Part shown: positions 28,914 to 37,285 of the stretch, piece by piece
Layout: every line of letters begins with the position of its first letter
Numbering within the stretch: position 1 is the stretch's first letter
DNA from: Azospirillum brasilense
GTDB lineage: Bacteria > Pseudomonadota > Alphaproteobacteria > Azospirillales > Azospirillaceae
Assembly (NCBI RefSeq): GCF_008365405.1
Contig: NZ_QOKV01000005.1
Location: 212,174-276,173, forward strand
Reading direction: 5' to 3'
Length of the DNA: 64,000 nt
The notes under the pieces: generated by a model
Database searches by the model: none
What the model was told of the DNA's origin: nothing
What the model saw: only the letters and a program-made list of their open reading frames with translations
Program-made: the position numbers and the translations under genes

Positions 28914-30998
28914 ATGGTTATGATTAAAACAAATTCATTGGTTGCCAAACAGGTGATCGTCATCGTGATGGTGACGATCGTTTCCCTGGCGGTGGGAATT
29001 GCAGCCCTCACCACCAAGAGCGGGTCGGACATCGAAACCCTGGCCTTCCAGAGCGGGGAGCAGCTTGGCCACCGTTACGGCGAGATGGTGCACGCCCGGT
29101 TGGGCACCGCGATGGAGGCCAGCCGCTTCATCGCGGCCTCCCTGGTCGGCCTGAAAGCCGCGGGCCGCGCCGACCGGGAGCAGCTCTCCACCTGGCTCAA
29201 GAGCATCGCCGAGGCCAACCCGGATTTCCTCGGCGTGTGGGTGGGGATGGAGCCGAACGCGCTGGACGGCCGCGACGCGGAGTTCGCCAACAAGCCGGGC
29301 TCCGACGCCTCCGGCCGGTTCCTCCCCTATTGGAACCGCGGGTCGGGGGCGGTCGCGCTGGAGTCCCTCGTCGGCTATGACGACCCGGGCTCCGACGGCG
29401 CCTATTATCAGATCCCCAAGCGCACCGGGCACGCCATGGTGGTGGAGCCCTACAGCTACATGGTCGCCGGCCGGAAGGTGCTGATGATCTCCATGTCCGT
29501 TCCGATCGTCGAGAACGGCCATGTCATCGGGGTCGCCGGCGTGGACCTGTCCACCGACGGCATCTGGTCCATGCTGAAAACGGTGAAGCCCTTCCACAGC
29601 GGGTCCATCCACCTGATTTCCAACGACGGCGTCTGGGCCGGTCACCCTGACGCCGAACAGATGGGGCAACCGATCGATAAATCGGACCCGGCGCTTGACG
29701 CCGCCAAACCGGCCATCCGCGCGGGCCGGAGTTTCGAGCAGATGTCGGTCGCCGATAGACAGCCCGTGAAGCAGCTGTTCCTGCCGGTAAAGGTCGCGGG
29801 AACGGAAACGCCCTGGTCCCTGCTGGTCAACCTGCCGCTCGACAAAATCAACGCCCCGGTCCGGGACCTGCGCAACGCCACAATCGTCGGCGGGCTGGTT
29901 CTGCTGGCCGCCCTGGTCGCCGCACTCCTGTTCGCCAGCCGCAGCATCGTCGGCCTGCCGTTGCGTCGCACCATCGCGACGCTGGACGCCGTGGTCGCCG
30001 GGGAGCGCGGCGTGGTCATCACCGATACCGGCCGCACCGACGAAATCGGCGCCATCAACAAGGCCCTGAAGCTCTTCCAGGACAACACCACCCGCATGGC
30101 GGAGCTGGAGGAGGAACGCCACCGCGAGGAGCAGCGCGCCGTCGAACGCCGCAAGCACGACCTCGCCGACGTCGCCAGCCGGTTCGAGGCGTCGGTGGGC
30201 GGCGTCGTGCGCAACGTGTCGGAACAGGCGGGCGCGATGCGCAGCACCGCGCAGAGTCTGTCGGCCATCGCCGCCCAGACCGACCGTCAGGCCGCCGCTG
30301 TGTCCACCGCCGCCGAGGAGGCCAGCCAGAACGTCCAGACGGTGGCCGCCGCGGCGGAGGAACTGAGCTGCTCCATCCGAGAGATCAACGAGCGGATAGG
30401 CCATTCCTCACAGATGGCCGCCGAGGCAGTGGCCGAGGTGGAGCGCACCAACAGCACGCTGGAGGGGTTGGCCGCCGCCGCTCAGAAGATCGGCGACGTG
30501 GTGAATCTGATCCAGGGCATCGCCGGGCAGACCAACCTCCTGGCGCTCAACGCCACCATCGAGGCCGCCCGCGCCGGGGAGGCCGGAAAAGGCTTCGCCG
30601 TCGTCGCCAGCGAGGTGAAGAATCTCGCCAACCAGACCGCCAAGGCGACGGAGGACATCTCGCGGCAGATCGCCGACATGCAGACCGTCAGCGGCACGGT
30701 GGTCGGCGTGATCCAGGCGGTGGGGCGGAGCATCATCGCCATCAACGAAACGATCACCGCCATCGCCGCCGCCGCGGAGCAGCAGGGCGCCGCCACCCAG
30801 GAGATCAGCCGCAACGTCCAGCAGGCGTCGATGGGCACCGCCGCCGTGTCGGTGAACATCGGCGGCGTGACCCAGGCGGCGGGCTCCACCGGCTCGATGG
30901 CCGATCAGGCGCTCAACGCCGCCGGCGACCTGTCCCGTGAGGCCGACCAGCTCCGCCAGGAGGTGGAACGGTTCGTGGCGATGATCCGCGCCGCCTGA
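28914..30998 (+). CDS. Methyl-accepting chemotaxis protein with dCache-type sensor
   Basis: 694 residues from ATG 28914 (AGGAAAG about 12 bp upstream; ATG 28920 is also possible). TM1 is at about residues 11-32, a large periplasmic sensor of the double-Cache type (about 40-310, with WVGMEPNALDGRD and GVAGVDLSTDGIW) follows, TM2 is at about 324-344, then a HAMP domain and the signalling coiled coil. The conserved hairpin tip reads IQGIAGQTNLLALNATIEAA (about residues 528-547). No CheR-tethering pentapeptide is seen. The ligand may be an amino acid or organic acid, as for most dCache receptors. Confidence 0.93.
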   Translation: MVMIKTNSLVAKQVIVIVMVTIVSLAVGIAALTTKSGSDIETLAFQSGEQLGHRYGEMVHARLGTAMEASRFIAASLVGLKAAGRADREQLSTWLKSIAEANPDFLGVWVGMEPNALDGRDAEFANKPGSDASGRFLPYWNRGSGAVALESLVGYDDPGSDGAYYQIPKRTGHAMVVEPYSYMVAGRKVLMISMSVPIVENGHVIGVAGVDLSTDGIWSMLKTVKPFHSGSIHLISNDGVWAGHPDAEQMGQPIDKSDPALDAAKPAIRAGRSFEQMSVADRQPVKQLFLPVKVAGTETPWSLLVNLPLDKINAPVRDLRNATIVGGLVLLAALVAALLFASRSIVGLPLRRTIATLDAVVAGERGVVITDTGRTDEIGAINKALKLFQDNTTRMAELEEERHREEQRAVERRKHDLADVASRFEASVGGVVRNVSEQAGAMRSTAQSLSAIAAQTDRQAAAVSTAAEEASQNVQTVAAAAEELSCSIREINERIGHSSQMAAEAVAEVERTNSTLEGLAAAAQKIGDVVNLIQGIAGQTNLLALNATIEAARAGEAGKGFAVVASEVKNLANQTAKATEDISRQIADMQTVSGTVVGVIQAVGRSIIAINETITAIAAAAEQQGAATQEISRNVQQASMGTAAVSVNIGGVTQAAGSTGSMADQALNAAGDLSREADQLRQEVERFVAMIRAA

Positions 30999-31008
30999 GC
31001 GACAGGGG

Positions 31009-31863
31009 TCAGAACCTGCCGCGCAGCGCCGCCCAGGCCAGCTTGGCGTGGCGCAGCGGGTGGGGCATCAGCACCCGCGCGGCGAAGGGGTCATTGTCCT
31101 CCTTCGCCAGCGCGTCCAGATGCAGCCCGGCCAGCACCGCCGGCAGCAGAGCCGACAGGGCGGCGCGCGGTACGGAGCGGCGCAGCGCGCGGGCCTTCGC
31201 CAGATGGTCGCGGGCGGCCTCCGCCACCTCGCGCGCCACGGGGCGCAGTTCGGGGGTGGAGCGCAGCTCGAACAGGTCGCCCGGCTTGGCGCCGTGCGCC
31301 GCCATGCGGTCGGCGGGGAGAAGCTGGCGGTGCTGACGGGCGTGGAAGGGCACCGCCCGGACGATGCCGGCAAGCGCGTAGCCGATCCCGGCCTGACGGC
31401 CGGCCTCCATCGCCTCGGGCCCCTTCGCGCCGAGGATCTCCAGCGCGAGCTGGACGAGCGGCGCCCCGGTGACCTCCGCGTAGTTGACGAGGCAGGACAG
31501 GTTGGCCGGCGGCGTGTCGTCCAGGTCGGCCTCCCGCGCGTCGATCAGCCGGTCGAACAGGGAGCGGCTCAGCGCGCCCTCGTGCACGGCAGCGGCGAGC
31601 GGCTCCATCACCGCGTGCTTGGGCACCGCGCCGCCCTCGTAGATCTTGTCCAGCCCGTCGCGCCAGAATTGCAGCCGCATCTGGCCCAGCACCGGCTCGG
31701 TCACCACCTCGCGGGTCTTGGCGATCTCCAGATTGAATGCGTAGAGGGCGAACAGCGATTCGCGGCGCTCCGCCGGGGCGAAGAGGCAGGTCAGGAAGCG
31801 GTCGTTGTCATATTTCCGCACCTCCCGTCCGCAATAGGACAGGTCGGGGGTCGCCTTCGCCAT
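31009..31863 (-). CDS. NDUFAF6-like inactive squalene/phytoene synthase-family protein
   Basis: 284 residues (start ATG 31863). The fold is that of squalene/phytoene synthases (FLTCLFAPAERRESLFALYAF, GQMRLQFWRDGLD) but the first aspartate-rich metal motif (DDxxD) is replaced by NLEIAKTREVV. This matches NDUFAF6, a complex I assembly factor, not a prenyl synthase. It is opposite in strand to hpnCDE and does not belong to that pathway. A second complex I assembly homologue lies at 35.9 kb. Confidence 0.8.
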   Translation of the reverse strand: MAKATPDLSYCGREVRKYDNDRFLTCLFAPAERRESLFALYAFNLEIAKTREVVTEPVLGQMRLQFWRDGLDKIYEGGAVPKHAVMEPLAAAVHEGALSRSLFDRLIDAREADLDDTPPANLSCLVNYAEVTGAPLVQLALEILGAKGPEAMEAGRQAGIGYALAGIVRAVPFHARQHRQLLPADRMAAHGAKPGDLFELRSTPELRPVAREVAEAARDHLAKARALRRSVPRAALSALLPAVLAGLHLDALAKEDNDPFAARVLMPHPLRHAKLAWAALRGRF

Positions 31864-31983
31864 GTGATGCCTGTTCTGGAAAAATGGGGGTGGCACGGTT
31901 TGGAAGCGGGGCAAAGCCCGCAAGCGCCTTATATTAGGCAGACAGGCTCTCCACACCAGCCCCGACGCGCAGCAGGCGGAACA

Positions 31984-32856
31984 ATGGCCGATTTCAACGT
32001 CGCCCCCACCAAGCCCCGCAAACCCAGCCCGGTCGCCCGCAAGGACGCGGACTCGGAGAATTTTCCGGTCGCCTCGCGCCTGCTCCCGAAGCATCTCAGG
32101 CCGCATGTCATGGCCTTCTACCGGTTCGTCCGGCTGGGCGACGACATCGCCGACGATCCCGATCTCGAGCCGGAGACCAAGCTCGCCTATCTGGAGGCGC
32201 TGGAACGCTCGCTGACCACCGGGCAGGCCAAGCACGCCTATCTGAAGCCGGCGCTGGACCTGCGCGCCAGCCTGCAGGCGACCGGCGTCAGCGACCGCCA
32301 CCCCCGGCAGGTGCTGCGCGCCTTCCGGCGCGACGCGGTGGGGGCGCGCTGCCACAGCTGGAGCGACCTGCTGCTCTACTGCCGCTTCTCCGCCAATCCG
32401 GTCGGGCGTTACCTGCTGGACCTGCATGGCGAGGGCGTGGCTGCCGGGCCGGCGTCCGACGCGCTGTGCACCGCCCTGCAGGTGCTGAACCACCTTCAGG
32501 ACTGCCGGGAGGATTGGAGCCAGCTCGGCCGTTGCTACATCCCGCTGGTCTGGTTCGACGATTCGGCGATCAGCGTCGAGCGGCTGGTCGAAACGGAGAG
32601 CGACGCCAAGCTGCGCGCCATCTTCGACCGCACGCTGGAGCACACCGACCGCCTGCTGGAGCGCGCCGCCCCCCTGCCCGGCCTGATCCAGCACCGTGGG
32701 TTGCGGATGGAAGCCTCGGTGATCCTCAGCCTCGCCGAGTCGCTGGCGCAGCGGCTGCGCAGCCGCGACCCGCTGAAGAAGCGGGTGGTGCTCGGCACGC
32801 ATCATAAGCTGTTCGCCACCGCACGCGGGCTGGCGCGCGCCATCGGGAGCAAATAG
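31984..32856 (+). CDS. hpnC: Hydroxysqualene synthase HpnC
   Basis: 290 residues. Prenyl synthase fold with the first acid motif intact (RLGDDIADDPD) and the second as NHLQDCREDW. HpnC converts presqualene diphosphate to hydroxysqualene in the three-gene route to squalene. It is followed 39 bp later by hpnD and then hpnE, which fixes the identity. The start ATG 31984 is about 120 bp from the divergent NDUFAF6-like gene. Confidence 0.92.
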   Translation: MADFNVAPTKPRKPSPVARKDADSENFPVASRLLPKHLRPHVMAFYRFVRLGDDIADDPDLEPETKLAYLEALERSLTTGQAKHAYLKPALDLRASLQATGVSDRHPRQVLRAFRRDAVGARCHSWSDLLLYCRFSANPVGRYLLDLHGEGVAAGPASDALCTALQVLNHLQDCREDWSQLGRCYIPLVWFDDSAISVERLVETESDAKLRAIFDRTLEHTDRLLERAAPLPGLIQHRGLRMEASVILSLAESLAQRLRSRDPLKKRVVLGTHHKLFATARGLARAIGSK

Positions 32857-32895
32857 ACTCCGCCCCCTTCGACCGCCACCACGTAGGACCGACGT

Positions 32896-33840
32896 ATGCC
32901 GCAGCCATCGCTGGACTCGACGCAGAGCGACACCGCCGGCAGCCCGGCTGCCGCGGCGGCGGCGGTGACCGGGCGGTCGGGCAGCACCTTCTACTGGCCG
33001 ATGCTGCTTCTCCCCCGCTCCAAGCGGGCGGCGATGTTCGCCATCTATGCCTTCTGCCGGCGGATCGACGACATCGCGGACGAGCCCGGAGACCCCGTTG
33101 AGAAGCGTGCGGCGCTCGACGCCTGGAGGACCGAGATCCGTGGCCTCTACGCCGGCGGCGCGCCGTCCAGTTCGCTGGGAGCCGCGCTGAAGGGCGCCAT
33201 CGAGCGCTACGGCCTGCCGCGGGGCGAGCTGGAGGCGCTGATCGACGGCATGGCTATGGACATCCCGGCGGACGCCAGCGGTGGTGCCATCGGTGGCGAC
33301 ATCAGCGGCGGCATGACCGGCCCGGCGCTGCCAACCCTTCGGCTCTATTGCCGCCGCGTCGCCGGCGCGGTGGGCATGCTGGCGATTCGCGTGTTCGACC
33401 GGGCCGACGCCTCCACCGAGGCCTTCGCCCTGGCGCTGGGCGAGGCGTTGCAACTGACCAACATCCTGCGCGACCTGACCGAGGACGCCGAAATCGGCCG
33501 CCTCTACCTGCCGCGCGAACTGCTCGACGACGCCGGCATCGGCAGCTCCGACCCCGCCACGGTGCTCGCCCATCCCAACCTGCCCCAGACCTGCGAGGCG
33601 CTGGCGGTTCTGGCCGAGGAACGCTTCGCCGAGGCGCGCCAGGCTCTGACCGAGGGGCAGGCCGCCGGTCGGCGCGGCTCGCTGTGGGCGGCGGTCGCCA
33701 TGATGGTGCTGTACCACCGGCTGCTGGTGCGCCTGCGCGCCCGGGGTTGGCGCGATCTCGACCGGCGGGTGCGGGTCGGCAAACGCGAATGCGCCCTGGT
33801 GGCCGTGCGCTGCGCGCTCGGCTATCCGCCCGCCGCCTGA
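32896..33840 (+). CDS. hpnD: Presqualene diphosphate synthase HpnD
   Basis: 314 residues. Both aspartate-rich motifs are present: RRIDDIADEPGD (about residues 55-66) and NILRDLTEDAEIGRLYLP (about 191-208). HpnD joins two farnesyl diphosphates to presqualene diphosphate. An Ala-rich head (residues 15-30) and a Gly-rich loop (SGGAIGGDISGG) are extra to the core fold. Confidence 0.93.
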   Translation: MPQPSLDSTQSDTAGSPAAAAAAVTGRSGSTFYWPMLLLPRSKRAAMFAIYAFCRRIDDIADEPGDPVEKRAALDAWRTEIRGLYAGGAPSSSLGAALKGAIERYGLPRGELEALIDGMAMDIPADASGGAIGGDISGGMTGPALPTLRLYCRRVAGAVGMLAIRVFDRADASTEAFALALGEALQLTNILRDLTEDAEIGRLYLPRELLDDAGIGSSDPATVLAHPNLPQTCEALAVLAEERFAEARQALTEGQAAGRRGSLWAAVAMMVLYHRLLVRLRARGWRDLDRRVRVGKRECALVAVRCALGYPPAA

Positions 33841-33849
33841 CGGGCCGGC

Positions 33850-35166
33850 TTGAGCACCGTCCACATCGTCGGCGCCGGCCTTGCCGGCCTGTCCGCCGCC
33901 GTCCGCCTGACCGAGGCCGGGCGGCGGGTCATCCTGCATGAAAGCGCGCCGCAGACCGGGGGACGCTGCCGCTCCTTTTACGACGCGACGCTGGATCGGG
34001 TGGTGGACAACGGCAACCATCTGGCGCTCAGCGGCAACCGGTCCCTGCTCGGCTATCTGGAGCGGGTCGGCGCCCGCGGCGCCCTGACCGAGCTGCGCCC
34101 CGCCGCCTTTCCCTTCCTCGACCTTGGCAACGGCGAGCGCTGGTGCCTGCGGCCCGGAGGATTGTGGCTGTTCGACAAGGCCCGCCGCGTGCCGGGAAGC
34201 CGCCCCGCCGACTACCTCGTTGCCCTGCGGACCCTGACTGCCGGTCCCGGAGCGGCGGTAGCCGACGCCCTGCCCGCCAACGGAGCGCTGTACGAACGCC
34301 TGTGGCGACCGCTGGCCGTGTCGGTGATGAACGGGGCGCCGGAGCGGGTGTCCGCCCGCCTGTTCGGGGCCGTGCTGCGGGAGACGCTGCTGCGCGGCGA
34401 GGCCGCCTGCCGGCCGCTGTTCGCCGCGAAGGGCCTGTCCGCCGCGCTGGTCGACCCCGCGGTGGCTTGGCTGGAACGGCACGGCGCCGAGCTTCGCACC
34501 GGCGCGCGGGTGGATGGGCTGGAACGCGCGGGGGATCGCATCGCCGCCCTGTCGGTGGATGGGGAGCGCGTCGCGCTTGGCGGCGACGACGCGGTGATCC
34601 TGGCGGTCCCGGCCTGGGTCGCCGGGCGCCTGCTTCCCGAAGCGCTGCCCGCATCCGCCCCGACCGCCGGGCGTGCCATCGTCAACGCCCACTTCCGCCT
34701 TCCTGCCTCGATCGACCTGCCGGGCGGCATGCCCTTTCTGGGATTGGTGGGCGGTACGGCGGACTGGCTGTTCCGGCGCGGCGACGTTTTGTCGGTGACG
34801 GTCAGTGACGCCGACGCGCTCGCCGTTCAGCCCGCCGAAACGGTCGCCACCGCCCTGTGGCGCGACGTGGCGACGGCGCTCGGCACACCCGACGCGGCCC
34901 TGCCGCCTTTCCGAATCATCAAGGAGCGCCGGGCGACTCCGGACCAGTCTCCTGTCCATGCGGCGAATCGCCCCGGTGCCCAAACCGCTTTGAAAAACCT
35001 CGTTCTGGCCGGCGATTGGACGAGGATGGGGCTTCCGGCGACACTCGAAGGTGCGGTGCGCTCCGGCGAGTTCGCCGCACGCGCGGTCCTGAACACAAGG
35101 ATTACCACCTTTTCGCGCCTCGGCCTTTTTCCAGCCTTCACTTTGCCGCGCCGCGGGCCTATTTGA
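33850..35166 (+). CDS. hpnE: Hydroxysqualene dehydroxylase HpnE
   Basis: 438 residues, starting at TTG 33850, 9 bp after hpnD. The FAD-binding N-terminus VHIVGAGLAGLSAAVRL is followed by HESAPQTGGRCRSFYD, as in the amine-oxidase/desaturase group. HpnE reduces hydroxysqualene to squalene, completing the pathway that feeds hopanoid synthesis. No shc cyclase gene is in the window. Confidence 0.92.
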   Translation: MSTVHIVGAGLAGLSAAVRLTEAGRRVILHESAPQTGGRCRSFYDATLDRVVDNGNHLALSGNRSLLGYLERVGARGALTELRPAAFPFLDLGNGERWCLRPGGLWLFDKARRVPGSRPADYLVALRTLTAGPGAAVADALPANGALYERLWRPLAVSVMNGAPERVSARLFGAVLRETLLRGEAACRPLFAAKGLSAALVDPAVAWLERHGAELRTGARVDGLERAGDRIAALSVDGERVALGGDDAVILAVPAWVAGRLLPEALPASAPTAGRAIVNAHFRLPASIDLPGGMPFLGLVGGTADWLFRRGDVLSVTVSDADALAVQPAETVATALWRDVATALGTPDAALPPFRIIKERRATPDQSPVHAANRPGAQTALKNLVLAGDWTRMGLPATLEGAVRSGEFAARAVLNTRITTFSRLGLFPAFTLPRRGPI

Positions 35167-35235
35167 GCGGACGGAGGTGCCGCGCCGCCAAGGCGCGGGC
35201 CGAGATGGGACAATCCAAGAAGAGAGGGTAACTCA

Positions 35236-35841
35236 ATGGCGTTCGAACTGCCGCCGCTCCCGTATGGCTATGATGCTCTGCAGCCGTTCATGTCGTCGGA
35301 GACGCTGCACCTGCACCACGACAAGCACCACCAGACCTACGTCACCAACCTGAACAACCTGACGAAGGACAGCCCCCTGGCCGACGCCAGCCTGGAAGAC
35401 GTCATCAAGCAGAGCTACGGCGACGCCTCCAAGCAGGGCCTGTTCAACAACGCCGGTCAGGTGTGGAACCACACCTTCTACTGGCAGAGCATGAAGAAGA
35501 ACGGTGGCGGCGCCATCCCGGGCGAGCTTGAGAAGCGCCTGATCGCCGACTTCGGCAGCGTCGACAAGTTCAAGGAAGAGTTCTCGAACGCCGCCATCAC
35601 CCAGTTCGGCTCGGGCTGGGCCTGGCTGTACATCGACGGCGGCAAGCTGAAGGTCACCAAGACCTCCAACGCCGACACCCCGCTGGCCCAGGGCCACTTC
35701 CCGCTGCTGACCGCCGACGTGTGGGAGCACGCCTACTACGTCGACTACCAGAACCGCCGCGCGGACTTCGTGAAGGCGTTCCTGGAGAGCCTGGTGAACT
35801 GGGAATTCGTGGCCGAGCGCCTGTCGAAGGCCCCGGCCTGA
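35236..35841 (+). CDS. sodB: Iron-type superoxide dismutase
   Basis: 201 residues, the usual size. Ligands are the His in LHLHHDKHHQTYV, the His in WNHTFYWQSM and the Asp and His in LTADVWEHAYYVDYQ. FNNAGQVWNH and FGSGWAWL favour the iron form over manganese, though the metal cannot be decided from sequence alone. It lacks a signal peptide, so acts in the cytosol. It has its own terminator. Confidence 0.93.
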   Translation: MAFELPPLPYGYDALQPFMSSETLHLHHDKHHQTYVTNLNNLTKDSPLADASLEDVIKQSYGDASKQGLFNNAGQVWNHTFYWQSMKKNGGGAIPGELEKRLIADFGSVDKFKEEFSNAAITQFGSGWAWLYIDGGKLKVTKTSNADTPLAQGHFPLLTADVWEHAYYVDYQNRRADFVKAFLESLVNWEFVAERLSKAPA

Positions 35842-35865
35842 TCCTTCCCCGGATCGCCAGAACGG

Positions 35866-35893
35866 AAAAGGCCCCCGATCGGGGGCCTTTTTT
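35866..35893 (+). terminator. Rho-independent terminator of sodB
   Basis: AAAAGGCCCCC-GATC-GGGGGCC followed by six T. The A-rich left flank makes it able to work in both directions, so it may also end the opposite-strand DUF498 gene. Confidence 0.9.
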
Positions 35894-35913
35894 CGTTCGG
35901 CTGGCTTACGCCG

Positions 35914-36291
35914 TCACACCGGCAGCAGCGCCGCCCCCACCCGCCGGCCTTCGGCCAGCAGGACGTTGTAGGTCCGGCAGGCCGCACCGGTGTCCATCAC
36001 CTCGACCACCAGCCCGGCGTCGCGCAGGCTCTGGCGCAGAGCCTTGGGCAGAAGCTGCATCCGTGTGCCGGAGCCGAGCAGAAGGAACTCCACCCGCGGC
36101 TCGGCCTGGATGACGGGGGCGAAATCCTCCGCCGTCAGGGCAGCGAAGTCCTGGGGGCGCCAGGGCTGCGTGCGGTCGGGAAGGACCACCACCGCCCCGG
36201 TGCGCCATTGCCCGGACACGCAGAACTGCCCGTCCCCGTACCCGTCGATGACCTGACGGTCCGACGGGATGATCGGCGTGATGTCCGCCAT
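35914..36291 (-). CDS. Mth938/DUF498-family protein (NDUFAF3-like)
   Basis: 125 residues. The core runs from IDGYGDGQFCVSGQWRTGAVV through FLLLGSGTRMQLLP to AACRTYNVLLAEGRRVGAALL, the Mth938 fold found in the complex I assembly factor NDUFAF3. It is directly downstream of secDF, a frequent alphaproteobacterial arrangement. The role in complex I assembly is inferred from the mitochondrial homologue. Confidence 0.85.
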   Translation of the reverse strand: MADITPIIPSDRQVIDGYGDGQFCVSGQWRTGAVVVLPDRTQPWRPQDFAALTAEDFAPVIQAEPRVEFLLLGSGTRMQLLPKALRQSLRDAGLVVEVMDTGAACRTYNVLLAEGRRVGAALLPV

Positions 36292-36319
36292 CTCTTGTCC
36301 GTTCCTGCTTTTTTGTCGA

Positions 36320-37273
36320 TCAGGGCGTCGGGTTGGCGGCCGGGGCCGCGTTCTCCGCCGGCGCGTTGCGGCGCAGCCGGTTTTCGCCCAGGAACAGCAA
36401 GATGGGGGCGGCGATGAAGATGGACGAGGAGGTCGCCAGGAAAATGCCGAAGATCAGCACGATGCCGAAGTCCTGCAACGCCTCGCCGCCGAAGAAGGCC
36501 AGCGGCAGGATCGACAGCAGCGTCGACATGGAAGTGCCCAGCGTGCGGTTCAGCGTCTCGTTGATCGAGCGGTCGATCAGCTCGCGCAGCGGCATCTTCT
36601 TGTAGATGCGCAGATTCTCGCGCATGCGGTCATAGACCACGACCTTGTCGTTGGTCGAATAGCCCATGATCGTCAGGATCGCCGCGATGGCCGTCAGGTT
36701 GAACTGCATTCCGGTGATCGCGTAGAAGCCGACCACCTTCGTCACGTCCAGAAGAAGCGTGACGATGGCGCCGAATCCGAACTGCCATTCGAAGCGGAAC
36801 CAGATGTAGACGAGCATCGCCAGCAGCGCGAGGCCGAGCGCCAGCATGCCGTTGAAGAACAGTTCGCCGCTGACCGACGCGCCGACCGCCTCGACGCGGC
36901 GCACGGTGGTGCCGGGGATCTCCTGGGCGAGCGTCGCCCTCACCTTGTCGGCGGCCACCTGCTGCGCCGCGTCGTCGCCCGGCTGGCGCTCCAGCCGGAT
37001 CAGCACGTCCTGGGGCGAGCCGAACTCCTGCAACGCCACCTGCCCCATGTTGAGCTGACCGAGCGTGTGGCGGAGCGAGGCGAAGTCGGCGGCCTGCGGT
37101 GTGCGCGCCTCGATGACGATGCCGCCGCGGAAGTCGATGCCGTAGTTCAGGCCGGGATAGAAGAACAGCACCACCGACGCGATCGACAGGAACGCCGACA
37201 CGATCAGGCCGGCGTGTCGCCCGCGCATGAACTGGATGTTGGTGTTGTCAGGGACCAGACGAAGCCGGAACAT
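36320..37273 (-). CDS. secF: Protein translocase subunit SecF
   Basis: 317 residues, six membrane helices. FRGGIVIEA near residues 49-57 and the periplasmic loop match SecF; the C-terminal helices contain GYSTNDKVVVYDRMREN. With SecD and YajC it pulls secreted chains out of SecYEG using the proton gradient. It starts 12 bp after secD. Confidence 0.95.
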   Translation of the reverse strand: MFRLRLVPDNTNIQFMRGRHAGLIVSAFLSIASVVLFFYPGLNYGIDFRGGIVIEARTPQAADFASLRHTLGQLNMGQVALQEFGSPQDVLIRLERQPGDDAAQQVAADKVRATLAQEIPGTTVRRVEAVGASVSGELFFNGMLALGLALLAMLVYIWFRFEWQFGFGAIVTLLLDVTKVVGFYAITGMQFNLTAIAAILTIMGYSTNDKVVVYDRMRENLRIYKKMPLRELIDRSINETLNRTLGTSMSTLLSILPLAFFGGEALQDFGIVLIFGIFLATSSSIFIAAPILLFLGENRLRRNAPAENAAPAANPTP

Positions 37274-37285
37274 GGGAATGACCTC

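Noticed and set aside
31009..31863. Calling this gene a squalene or phytoene synthase
   Set aside because: The first aspartate-rich metal motif is absent, and HpnC/HpnD next to it already supply the activity.
31864..34983. Extension of the NDUFAF6-like frame to more than 1300 codons
   Set aside because: The part upstream of ATG 31863 runs antisense through hpnC, hpnD and hpnE and is low-complexity.
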